Source: an uncultured Bacilli bacterium
GTDB taxonomy: Bacteria; Bacillota_I; Bacilli_A; RF39; UBA660
Direction of reading: 5' to 3'
Assembly: GCA_934098515.1 (NCBI GenBank)
Contig: CAKOOK010000007.1
Span: 1-55,545 of the forward strand
Length of the DNA stretch: 55,545 nucleotides
Below the pieces are notes generated by a model, which was not told the DNA's origin, searched no databases, and saw nothing but the letters and a program-made list of their open reading frames with translations. The position numbers were made by a program, and so were the translations under genes. Each line of letters starts with the position of its first letter. Within the stretch, counting starts at the first letter, position 1. Shown here piece by piece: positions 1 through 6,492 of the stretch.

Positions 1-921
1 AAGATTACATTAGGTGTTATTGTGGCATTTATGATGTATGTAAGATACTTTACACAGCCTTTAAACCAGATTGCACAGGCGGCACAGGCTCTTCAGTCAG
101 CCGCAGCGGCAGGAGAGCGTGTATTTGAGTTCCTTGAGGCAGCTGAGATGGAAGATGAGAGCAACAAAGAGAAGAAGCTTGCTGAAACTAAGGGTGAGGT
201 CAGCTTTGAACATGTTAAGTTTGGTTATGATGATGAAAAACTAATTATTAAAGACTTTAGTGCTAAAGTTAAGCCAGGAGAAAAAATTGCAATTGTTGGC
301 CCGACTGGTGCTGGTAAAACGACAATGGTTAACTTACTAGAAAAGTTCTACGAAATTAATGATGGAGATATTACAATTGATGGAGTAAGCATTAAAGACT
401 TAAAAAGAGAAAATATCCATGACTTATTTATTATGATCTTACAAGATACATGGCTATTTAATGGAAGCATTCGTGATAACATTAAGTATAATAATAATGC
501 CACTGATGAAGAAATATGGAATGCTCTAAAAGTTGTAGGTGCTGAGCATTATGTTAAAAGCCTTCCAAAAGGCTTAGATTATGAAGTAGGAGATAGTGAA
601 AATATCTCTGCTGGTCAAAGACAACTTCTTACAATTGCTAGAGGTATGATTAAAGATGCACCATTCTTAATCCTTGATGAAGCAACTAGTAATGTTGATA
701 CAAGAACAGAAGAACTAGTTCAAAAAGCAATGGATAAACTAACAAAAGGAAGAACATCATTTATTATTGCTCATAGATTATCGACAATTAAAAACGCTGA
801 TCTTATATTAGTTATGAAAGATGGTAATATTATTGAGCAAGGAAATCACAATGAATTACTAAAGCAAAATGGTTTCTATGCTGATTTATACAACTCACAA
901 TTTAGTGATATTACTGAATAA
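1..921 (+). CDS. ABC transporter ATP-binding/permease protein, 5'-truncated
   Basis: This is the C-terminal part of an ABC exporter half-transporter; the reading frame is open to base 1, so the membrane domain lies outside the window. The visible part holds the last transmembrane-domain helix region and a complete nucleotide-binding domain. Motifs are Walker A GPTGAGKT, Q-loop LQDTWLFNGSIRDNI, a signature written ISAGQRQ instead of LSGGQ, Walker B FLILDEATSNVD and the H-loop IIAHRLST. The SAGQ/SQGQ-type signature occurs in one half of heterodimeric MDR-type exporters, so a partner upstream is likely (inference). The substrate cannot be told. The first ~200 bases are far richer in GC (about 60% at 61-120) than the rest (about 32%), see findings. 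Confidence 0.93.
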   Translation, partial: KITLGVIVAFMMYVRYFTQPLNQIAQAAQALQSAAAAGERVFEFLEAAEMEDESNKEKKLAETKGEVSFEHVKFGYDDEKLIIKDFSAKVKPGEKIAIVGPTGAGKTTMVNLLEKFYEINDGDITIDGVSIKDLKRENIHDLFIMILQDTWLFNGSIRDNIKYNNNATDEEIWNALKVVGAEHYVKSLPKGLDYEVGDSENISAGQRQLLTIARGMIKDAPFLILDEATSNVDTRTEELVQKAMDKLTKGRTSFIIAHRLSTIKNADLILVMKDGNIIEQGNHNELLKQNGFYADLYNSQFSDITE

Positions 922-944
922 AGGACAAATTAGTCCTTTTTTTG
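921..944 (+). terminator. Intrinsic terminator after the ABC gene
   Basis: A 6-bp stem AAGGAC/GTCCTT with a six-base loop is followed by a T run, right at the stop codon. Confidence 0.8.
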
Positions 945-986
945 ATACTTATTTGACACATTTTAAGTTCATCACCGTTCATTCGT

Positions 987-1015
987 TTGACTGAAAAAAA
1001 GGCGTGTGTTAGAAT
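987..1015 (+). promoter_or_regulatory. Sigma-A promoter of the paralogue operon
   Basis: TTGACT (987-992), a 17-base spacer and TAGAAT (1010-1015) preceded by an extended -10 TGT. It lies 33 bases before the first paralogue. Confidence 0.8.
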
Positions 1016-1047
1016 AATTTTTGCTTGGTTAAAAAGGGAGGTTTATA

Positions 1048-1728
1048 ATGAAAAAAACTATAAAAAAATTAAATGCCGAACTGGATGATAATAATAAATT
1101 AGTAAATAGTGTTGGCTTAAAACTTTCTGAAAATAATATTCCTCTAAATGAACTTGGAAGTTTAAAAATGGACTTAAACAAAGCTACTAGTGAAAATCAA
1201 AGAATTAATGACAAAATTGGTGAAGAACTAGATAAAAATGAAAAAGAAACTGTTAAAAGATTTATTGCTGGAAATATTATTGGACTAATAATCTTTATAA
1301 TGTGTCTTATAAATAGGCCACTAGCAGTATTATTTTTATTAATTAATGCAGGAATATTAGGCAAGAATTTATTTGATGTAGATTATAAGAGTCTGCAGAA
1401 GATGAAAACGAAAAACTATGAACAAAAGATAAAAATTACTAGATTAAAAAAAGAAATTGAAACAAAAACTATTCATAGCAAAAAAATAATAGACGAAAAA
1501 GAATGGTCAGGTAGAGAACTAGAAGCCATTTTTGATAATGCAGTAAACTGTGTTGAAGGACTTCTAAGTGGCAAAGATATTAAGATTGAGTCTCCTCTAT
1601 TAAAAGCGGTAGTCCTTGAACTACTTAAAGATGATAATTACCCAAATGCAACTATCTCAGAGCTAGTTGATATTAGACGCCAACAATTAGACACTCCACC
1701 AGTACTAAAAAAATTTAAAACTAATTAA
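1048..1728 (+). CDS. Coiled-coil/membrane-hairpin protein, paralogue 1 of 4
   Basis: I do not recognise a named family. The 226-residue protein has a charged, helical N-terminal part (1-70), a membrane hairpin of two short hydrophobic segments (about 71-108), a basic helical stretch, and a conserved C-terminal module. That module contains ELLKDDNYPNATISEL, which recurs with small changes in the next two genes and more weakly in the gene at 4001. There is no signal peptide, so both termini are probably cytoplasmic (inference). A strong Shine-Dalgarno (AAAGGGAGG) precedes the ATG. It is the first gene of a three-gene run with gaps of 13-17 bases and no internal terminator, hence probably one transcript. 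Function unknown. Confidence 0.85.
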   Translation: MKKTIKKLNAELDDNNKLVNSVGLKLSENNIPLNELGSLKMDLNKATSENQRINDKIGEELDKNEKETVKRFIAGNIIGLIIFIMCLINRPLAVLFLLINAGILGKNLFDVDYKSLQKMKTKNYEQKIKITRLKKEIETKTIHSKKIIDEKEWSGRELEAIFDNAVNCVEGLLSGKDIKIESPLLKAVVLELLKDDNYPNATISELVDIRRQQLDTPPVLKKFKTN

Positions 1729-1741
1729 AAGGAAGAAAATT

Positions 1742-2425
1742 ATGAAAAAAGCATATAAATCACTAACAAAGAATTATGAAGAAAGTGAAAGAAAATTAAA
1801 TGATATAAGTTATGAACTATATGGTAAGAACCTATCTTTAAAGGAACTCGGAAAGTTAAGCCTATCCTTAAATGAAAAGATGAAAGATAACGAAAACTTA
1901 TTATATGAAGTTATAAACATGATTGAAAGTTATAATAAAGGAGCAGCACTAAATATTGTAATCCGTACTATACTATCATTAATAAGTATTGGAATAAGTT
2001 TTATCAATTTACCAATTGGACTAGTACTTACTGCATTAAACGTTGTCTCTGTATATAAATATAAAGGTTGCACCGAAGTAGAAGAACTTAATGAACTACT
2101 TTTAGAACTTTATGGGCAAAAAAGCAGAATAACTAGTTACAAAAATAAAATTATTGAAAAAGTAAAAAGTACCAGTAAAAATATAAATAATGATGTGTGG
2201 GTTGGTGAAGAACTTGAAATGCTTTTTGACTTATCAGTTAGATATGTTGAAATGTTGCTTGAAGGTGCAGAACCAGATCTTGAATCTCCATATATTGAAA
2301 TGATTGTAAAAGAACTTTTAAAAGATGAAGAACATCCAAACGCAAGTATTACCGAACTATTAGAACTAGCAAAAGAAAAAAGAAGCAAAGAAATGGTACT
2401 TAAAAAAGCTTTTGGTGAAGAATAA
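1742..2425 (+). CDS. Coiled-coil/membrane-hairpin protein, paralogue 2 of 4
   Basis: The 227-residue protein has the same plan as its neighbour: helical N-terminus, hydrophobic hairpin around residues 70-105, basic helix, and the C-terminal signature KELLKDEEHPNASITEL. N-terminal sequence is less conserved than the C-terminal module, which suggests old tandem duplication with the C-terminus under the strongest constraint (inference). The start is set by AAAGGAAG ten bases before the ATG. Co-transcription with genes on both sides is likely because of the short gaps. No catalytic motif is seen; function unknown. Confidence 0.85.
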   Translation: MKKAYKSLTKNYEESERKLNDISYELYGKNLSLKELGKLSLSLNEKMKDNENLLYEVINMIESYNKGAALNIVIRTILSLISIGISFINLPIGLVLTALNVVSVYKYKGCTEVEELNELLLELYGQKSRITSYKNKIIEKVKSTSKNINNDVWVGEELEMLFDLSVRYVEMLLEGAEPDLESPYIEMIVKELLKDEEHPNASITELLELAKEKRSKEMVLKKAFGEE

Positions 2426-2442
2426 ATAAAGGAGAGATGACA

Positions 2443-3126
2443 ATGAAAAAAGAAAGCAGTGTAAGAATAAATGAAAAAAAACTTAAAAGAATAGATTTAA
2501 GTTTAGAAGAAATCTATAAAAAATTATATAGCTTGGATGTACTTGATGGCGAACTTGGTAGCATTGGTATTAAGTTAAATGAATTACTTAGGGAAAATGA
2601 ACTTTTAAAAGAGTCCGTTGATAAGGATATAAATATGACAGTAAAATATTCTCATAAACTATATCTTGCTTATGCTGGTCTTGCCTTACTAGTACTAAGT
2701 AGTAGTTTCATAAGTTATGGCCTTGCTATTATATTATTATTTGCTGAACTTGGTATGATAATTAAAAATATCGGAAGCACTACACTTAATGATTTAGAAG
2801 CAATTAAAGAAAGTGCAGACTTTCAAAATTATCGTATTGTAAGGTATAAAAAGAATACAGCTAACAGAATAAGAATGAGAAAAAAAGAAATAGATGACAG
2901 TGAAGTATTTGGCATGAATTTTAATGAAGCCTATGAAAGAGCTTTAGAATGCGTAAGACTATTACTTGCTGGTGATAATGTCAATATTGAAAATACTTTA
3001 GTAAAGAATATTGTTAAAGAACTTTTAAAAGACGAAAACTATCCTAATGCAAGCATTGAAGAACTAGTCGAACTAAAAAGAAGCGAAATGAATAAGTACG
3101 TAGCCTTAGAAAAACATTTAAACTAA
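2443..3126 (+). CDS. Coiled-coil/membrane-hairpin protein, paralogue 3 of 4
   Basis: Third tandem copy, about 227 residues, with the membrane hairpin near residues 71-110 and the C-terminal module KELLKDENYPNASIEEL. I chose the second in-frame ATG (2443), because the first (2437) directly abuts the AAGGAGAG ribosome-binding site, while the second has normal spacing and gives the same length as the other copies. No terminator is evident before the toxin-antitoxin locus that follows. Function unknown. Confidence 0.83.
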   Translation: MKKESSVRINEKKLKRIDLSLEEIYKKLYSLDVLDGELGSIGIKLNELLRENELLKESVDKDINMTVKYSHKLYLAYAGLALLVLSSSFISYGLAIILLFAELGMIIKNIGSTTLNDLEAIKESADFQNYRIVRYKKNTANRIRMRKKEIDDSEVFGMNFNEAYERALECVRLLLAGDNVNIENTLVKNIVKELLKDENYPNASIEELVELKRSEMNKYVALEKHLN

Positions 3127-3192
3127 GTTAATTACATCCATTATCATGAAAACGGGAACTTCGAAATTAATTTAATGCATTAGAATATTTGT

Positions 3193-3221
3193 TTGACAGT
3201 AGTAAATAAATATGATATAGT
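3193..3221 (+). promoter_or_regulatory. Promoter of the type III toxin-antitoxin locus
   Basis: Consensus TTGACA (3193-3198), 17-base spacer, TATAGT (3216-3221) with extended TGA. Predicted start is near 3228, about 27 bases before the antitoxin repeats. Confidence 0.85.
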
Positions 3222-3254
3222 AATAATGCATTTAAAAGATGCATATAATATAAA

Positions 3255-3365
3255 AAAGTGGGTGAAGGCAGCCCGATAAATGCCAATTAACAAAGTGGGT
3301 GAAGGCAGCCCGATATATGCCAATTAACAAAGTGGGTGAAGGCAGCCCGATAAATGCCAATTAAA
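3255..3365 (+). ncRNA. Type III antitoxin RNA: three 37-nt pseudoknot repeats (ToxI-like)
   Basis: Three head-to-tail 37-base units (3255-3291, 3292-3328, 3329-3365) differ only by one A-to-T change in unit 2 and the last base of unit 3. Each unit can form an H-type pseudoknot: in unit 1 GGG 3260-3262 pairs with CCC 3272-3274, and GGCA 3267-3270 pairs with TGCC 3281-3284. Tandem ~35-37-nt pseudoknot repeats between a promoter and a terminator, followed by an endoribonuclease gene, is the known layout of ToxIN, AbiQ and related type III systems. In those systems the toxin cuts the precursor into single repeats, which then inhibit it. The RNA and its folding are predicted, not observed. Confidence 0.87.
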
Positions 3366-3371
3366 AAAGAT

Positions 3372-3403
3372 GGATTAGAGAACTTACTCTAATCCTTTAA
3401 TTT
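3372..3403 (+). terminator. Attenuating terminator between antitoxin and toxin
   Basis: A perfect 9-bp stem GGATTAGAG/CTCTAATCC with a six-base loop is followed by a T-rich but interrupted tract. In type III systems such a leaky terminator keeps antitoxin in excess over toxin mRNA. Confidence 0.8.
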
Positions 3404-3421
3404 AAAAGAGGAGGTTTTTGA

Positions 3422-3925
3422 ATGCTTAGAAAGATTCAGATAGTAAAAATAGATTCAGATTATTGCGATTTTTTAAGAAAATATGATAGTAAAGTTCCTT
3501 ATAATGCTGGCTCGAAGGAACTAAGACCTTTTATAGGTATATTATTTAAAATTGAAAACTACGAGTATTTTGCACCACTTTCAAGTCCTAAAGTAAAGCA
3601 TTCTAGGCTTTTAAATACAATAGACATAATTAAAATAGCTAATGGTGAACTCGGCGTTATTAATTTTAATAATATGATCCCGGTTTATAAAGACAATTAT
3701 AAATTAATTGACCTAAACAAAAAAACAAGTAATAAATCCGAACTTATGAGAATTATATTATTGCGAAATCAGTTAAGATGGTTAAATGCCAATAGGGTAG
3801 ATATTTATTCAAAATCTAGTGTTTTATATGAAAAATATATAAATGGGTTGTTACCAGAAAATGTTATTAATAGATGTTGCAATTTTAAATTACTAGAAGA
3901 AAAGTGTGAAGAATATAACCAATAA
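3422..3925 (+). CDS. Type III toxin, ToxN/AbiQ-family endoribonuclease
   Basis: The 167-residue protein matches the ToxN/AbiQ family in length (about 170-180) and layout: an N-terminal strand with Tyr14, KVP at 24-26, FIGIL at 37-41, then the hallmark FAPLSSPKVKH at 50-60, which carries the serine/lysine cluster needed for RNA cutting in characterised members. Family members cut cellular RNA and their own antitoxin precursor, and often cause phage abortive infection or plasmid maintenance. A strong AGAGGAGG lies 7 bases before the ATG. Located after the repeat array and its hairpin, as expected. It interrupts an otherwise continuous family of four paralogues, which fits insertion of a mobile locus (inference). 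Confidence 0.88.
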   Translation: MLRKIQIVKIDSDYCDFLRKYDSKVPYNAGSKELRPFIGILFKIENYEYFAPLSSPKVKHSRLLNTIDIIKIANGELGVINFNNMIPVYKDNYKLIDLNKKTSNKSELMRIILLRNQLRWLNANRVDIYSKSSVLYEKYINGLLPENVINRCCNFKLLEEKCEEYNQ

Positions 3926-3943
3926 ACTAGCAAGAATTATTTT

Positions 3944-3972
3944 TTGACATAAATAATATTTTGCGGTACAAT
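3944..3972 (+). promoter_or_regulatory. Promoter of paralogue 4
   Basis: TTGACA (3944-3949), 17-base spacer, TACAAT (3967-3972), 28 bases before the ATG at 4001. The fourth paralogue therefore has its own promoter after the toxin gene. Confidence 0.8.
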
Positions 3973-4000
3973 ATTCAAACATTTATGGGGGCCATATATT

Positions 4001-4708
4001 ATGAAAAATTTTGTAAGCAAAAAGGATACACTTGATTTTTTATATGATAACTGCAGTAAAATAGAAGAAAAACTAAATGCAGTTGGTGATGAACTATACA
4101 CAGGTAAAACTTTTTCTAGAGAAGAACTCTTAAGTTTAAACTGTGATATTAATAGTATAATTGACATTATTAACGATATAGCTAATGTTACTGATTTTAT
4201 TTTTAATAGAGAAAAAAGCATTTTCAAGAAACTTAAAATAGGAGTTAAAGTAGCACTTATTGCAAATGTAATGCTTTTTGCATCAGGTAGTCCCTTACTT
4301 GCTATTATTCTAACTATTCTTCAGTATAAACTATATAAAGCAATAGAAGAAGAACACGATGAAACTATAGACTATTTAGCTGTAATATCAGAAAAAGGAA
4401 TTAACTTAAATAACCGTGCAGAAAACTACGAAGAAACAATTGATATTAAAATTAAGAAAAAGCTTGAAATTAAAGAAGAATTAGATGCAGATGAAGAACT
4501 AAACTTTAAGTTTGATACTGCCTTAACTGTTCTAGGTTACTTATTAAGAGGTTATGAAGTTGATGAAATTGATTCTGAACTAGAAAATATTATTAAAGAG
4601 ATTTTAATAGAAGGTGGAGCCGATGGCGAAACTTTAGAAGAACTTGTTAACAACACGAGAGCTAAGATAGATTCCTTAAATGGCGGAAATGCCTTAAAAA
4701 AGAATTAA
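4001..4708 (+). CDS. Coiled-coil/membrane-hairpin protein, paralogue 4 of 4 (divergent)
   Basis: The 235-residue protein shares the plan of the three genes at 1048-3126: helical N-terminus, hydrophobic hairpin about residues 78-110, basic/acidic helix and a C-terminal module, here ENIIKEILIEGGADGETLEEL. The NYPNAS core of the module is lost, so this is the most divergent copy. It has its own promoter and a terminator. Ribosome-binding site is a GGGGG run 12-16 bases upstream. Function unknown; the conserved C-terminal module suggests a shared binding partner (inference). Confidence 0.82.
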   Translation: MKNFVSKKDTLDFLYDNCSKIEEKLNAVGDELYTGKTFSREELLSLNCDINSIIDIINDIANVTDFIFNREKSIFKKLKIGVKVALIANVMLFASGSPLLAIILTILQYKLYKAIEEEHDETIDYLAVISEKGINLNNRAENYEETIDIKIKKKLEIKEELDADEELNFKFDTALTVLGYLLRGYEVDEIDSELENIIKEILIEGGADGETLEELVNNTRAKIDSLNGGNALKKN

Positions 4709-4714
4709 TTTACG

Positions 4715-4745
4715 AAAAATGTGTAAACAAACGCATTTTTTTATT
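4715..4745 (+). terminator. Intrinsic terminator before mraZ
   Basis: A 10-bp stem (4715-4724 with 4731-4740, one T-G wobble), six-base loop, then a T tract. Confidence 0.75.
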
Positions 4746-4762
4746 TTCTTAAAATTTATCTA

Positions 4763-4791
4763 TTGCACATTTTATGGCTTTATTGTAATAT
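4763..4791 (+). promoter_or_regulatory. Promoter of the mraZ cluster
   Basis: TTGCAC (4763-4768), 17-base spacer, TAATAT (4786-4791). The predicted start falls inside the MraZ box array that follows. Confidence 0.7.
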
Positions 4792-4792
4792 T

Positions 4793-4829
4793 ATGGTAGA
4801 CAGTGGCATGATGTGGAAGAAAGTGGGGG
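4793..4829 (+). promoter_or_regulatory. MraZ operator: four direct repeats with 10-bp period
   Basis: ATGG at 4793 and GTGG at 4803, 4813 and 4823 are spaced exactly 10 bp, immediately after the -10 and running into the mraZ ribosome-binding site (GGGGGA). MraZ is known to bind its own promoter through short G-rich direct repeats, so autorepression is expected. Confidence 0.8.
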
Positions 4830-4836
4830 ACTTTAT

Positions 4837-5280
4837 ATGCTAATGGGAGAGTTTCATCATAACATCGATGACAAAGGCAGACTTATTATTCCAAGTAAGT
4901 TCCGCTATGAATTAGGTGAGAAGTTTGTTGTAACTCGCGGTTTAGAAAACTGCTTATTTGTCTACTCTTTAGAAGAGTGGTCAAAAATAGTATCTCGTTT
5001 AAAAACATTACCATTTACTAATAAAGATGCCCGTAACTTTACACGTTTCTTCTTATCTGGTGCTGTAGAATGCGAGTTCGACCGTCAGGGCCGAATAAAC
5101 ATTACCTCCCCACTCGTTCGTTACGCCGGTTTAACTAAAGAATGCGTTATAATCGGCGCTAATGATCGATTAGAAATATGGTCTAGTGAATCTTGGGAGA
5201 AGTTTTTCACTGACAATGAAGTAGCTGTTGCAGACATGGCAGAAAATTTATTTAAGGCGGATGGTTATGAAACATTATAG
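4837..5280 (+). CDS. mraZ: Transcriptional regulator MraZ
   Basis: MraZ is the DNA-binding regulator at the head of division/cell-wall clusters; it forms ring oligomers of AbrB-like folds. The 147-residue protein has both family repeats with their DxxxR signatures: DDKGRLIIPSKFR near the N-terminus and DRQGRINI in the second half. The start at 4837 gives MLMGEFHHNID, the usual N-terminus, six bases after GGGGGA; an upstream in-frame GTG at 4813 lies within the operator and is unlikely. The gene overlaps rsmH. Nine of ten Arg codons are CGN, while neighbours prefer AGA, and the gene is visibly more GC-rich than its surroundings. Confidence 0.96.
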   Translation: MLMGEFHHNIDDKGRLIIPSKFRYELGEKFVVTRGLENCLFVYSLEEWSKIVSRLKTLPFTNKDARNFTRFFLSGAVECEFDRQGRINITSPLVRYAGLTKECVIIGANDRLEIWSSESWEKFFTDNEVAVADMAENLFKADGYETL

Positions 5281-6190
5281 TGTACTTAAAAATGAACTTA
5301 TTGAAGGATTAAACATTAAGCCTGATGGAATCTATGTTGATGCTACTCTTGGTTATGCTGGCGATTCTAAAGAAATCTTGAAAAGAATAAAAAGGGGCTT
5401 TCTTTTCGCCTTTGATCAAGATACCGATGCAATTAGTTACAGCACCAATGAATTATCACAAATTGGGGATAATTTTAAAATATTTTATAGTAATTTTAAA
5501 GACTTGAAAGAACATTTACTAGGTGAAAACATTAATGGAGTAGACGGCTTTGTCTTTGATTTAGGATTATCTAGTCCGCAGATTGATGAAAAAGAGCGAG
5601 GTTTCTCATTTATGAGCGACGCGGCTTTAGATATGCGTATGGATAAAAATGGTAAGCTTACTGCAAAAGATGTTGTTAATAATTATTCACTAGATGAACT
5701 AACACGTATTTTTAGAGAATATGGAGAAGAAGATTTTTCTAGACCAATTGCTAAAAATATCGTAAGTTCAAGAGAAAAAAAGCAAATTGAAACAACAATG
5801 GAACTAGTTAAAATCATTGAAGAAAGTGTTCCTAAAAAATACTTTGTAACAAAGCATCCAGAAAGACAAATCTTTCAAGCAATTAGAATAGAAGTAAATG
5901 ATGAACTTAATATTCTTGGATCTAGTCTAAAAGATGCAATAAGTCTTTTAAATAAAGGTGGACGTATATGTGTAATAACATTCCACTCCCTAGAAGATAG
6001 AATCGTTAAGCAAACATTTAAAAATTTAAGTGATATATCACCTTTGGTTAAAGGATTACCGGTTATTCCAGAGGAGTATAAACCACTTATTAAATTAATA
6101 AACAAAAAACCAATTCTTCCAAGTGAAGAAGAACTAAAAGAAAATAGTAGATCTAGAAGTGCTAAATTAAGAATAATAGAGAGGTTATAA
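5267..6190 (+). CDS. rsmH: 16S rRNA (cytosine-1402-N4)-methyltransferase RsmH
   Basis: RsmH (MraW) methylates C1402 of 16S rRNA using S-adenosylmethionine. The ~307-residue protein carries the expected motifs: YVDATLGYAGDS and FAFDQD for cofactor binding, DLGLSSPQID, RGFSFMSDAALDMRMD, HPERQIFQAIRIEVNDEL, and the C-terminal TFHSLEDRIVK. I place the start at 5267 (MKHYS), because AAGGCGG abuts the ATG at 5261 but is correctly spaced from 5267. It overlaps the mraZ stop by 14 bases and shares TAATG with ftsL, so translation is coupled. Confidence 0.96.
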   Translation: MKHYSVLKNELIEGLNIKPDGIYVDATLGYAGDSKEILKRIKRGFLFAFDQDTDAISYSTNELSQIGDNFKIFYSNFKDLKEHLLGENINGVDGFVFDLGLSSPQIDEKERGFSFMSDAALDMRMDKNGKLTAKDVVNNYSLDELTRIFREYGEEDFSRPIAKNIVSSREKKQIETTMELVKIIEESVPKKYFVTKHPERQIFQAIRIEVNDELNILGSSLKDAISLLNKGGRICVITFHSLEDRIVKQTFKNLSDISPLVKGLPVIPEEYKPLIKLINKKPILPSEEELKENSRSRSAKLRIIERL

Positions 6191-6480
6191 TGAAAAAGAC
6201 AAGAAAAAGGGTAAAATTATGTGGTGTAGATAGACTAATGATTATGGTAATTGTATTACTTGTTGTTTTTACACCAGTTTTAGTTGTTTATTCTAAGAGT
6301 ACTTTATCAGAAAGTAATATTGAACTTGAACGCATCAAAAGAAAAGTTGAAAAGCAAGAAAGTATCAATGAAAGTGTTGCAATGAAGATAAATGAACTAG
6401 CTAGTCTTTCTAATATTCAAGACGTTGCAAAAGAGCATGGATTAGATTATAATAATGATAATATAATTGTAGTTAAATAG
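6190..6480 (+). CDS. ftsL: Cell division protein FtsL-like
   Basis: The 96-residue bitopic protein has a basic cytoplasmic tail (1-15), one membrane helix (about 16-35) and an extracellular coiled coil ending in NIQDVAKEHGLDY, the typical FtsL/DivIC tail. In the divisome FtsL joins DivIC and DivIB and activates the septal transpeptidase encoded next door. The call rests on size, topology and its slot between rsmH and the PBP gene, because FtsL proteins share little sequence. Its ATG overlaps the rsmH stop. Confidence 0.9.
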   Translation: MKKTRKRVKLCGVDRLMIMVIVLLVVFTPVLVVYSKSTLSESNIELERIKRKVEKQESINESVAMKINELASLSNIQDVAKEHGLDYNNDNIIVVK

Positions 6481-6492
6481 GTTGTGGTAATC

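Noticed and set aside
953..958. TTGACA as a second promoter upstream of paralogue 1
   Set aside because: No acceptable -10 at 16-18 bases; TTGACT/TAGAAT at 987-1015 is complete.
2137..2388. Minus-strand frame of 83 codons
   Set aside because: Ser/Leu/Ile-rich shadow of the plus-strand paralogue with no start signals. The same applies to the other long antisense frames, apart from 14965-15954, 42913-43164 and 53209-53406.
3255..3365. CRISPR-like array or riboswitch
   Set aside because: The units are contiguous with no variable spacers, and the following gene encodes a ToxN-like ribonuclease, so a type III antitoxin explains them better.
4813..4836. Upstream GTG start of mraZ
   Set aside because: It falls in the operator repeats and lacks its own ribosome-binding site; ATG 4837 gives the family-typical N-terminus.
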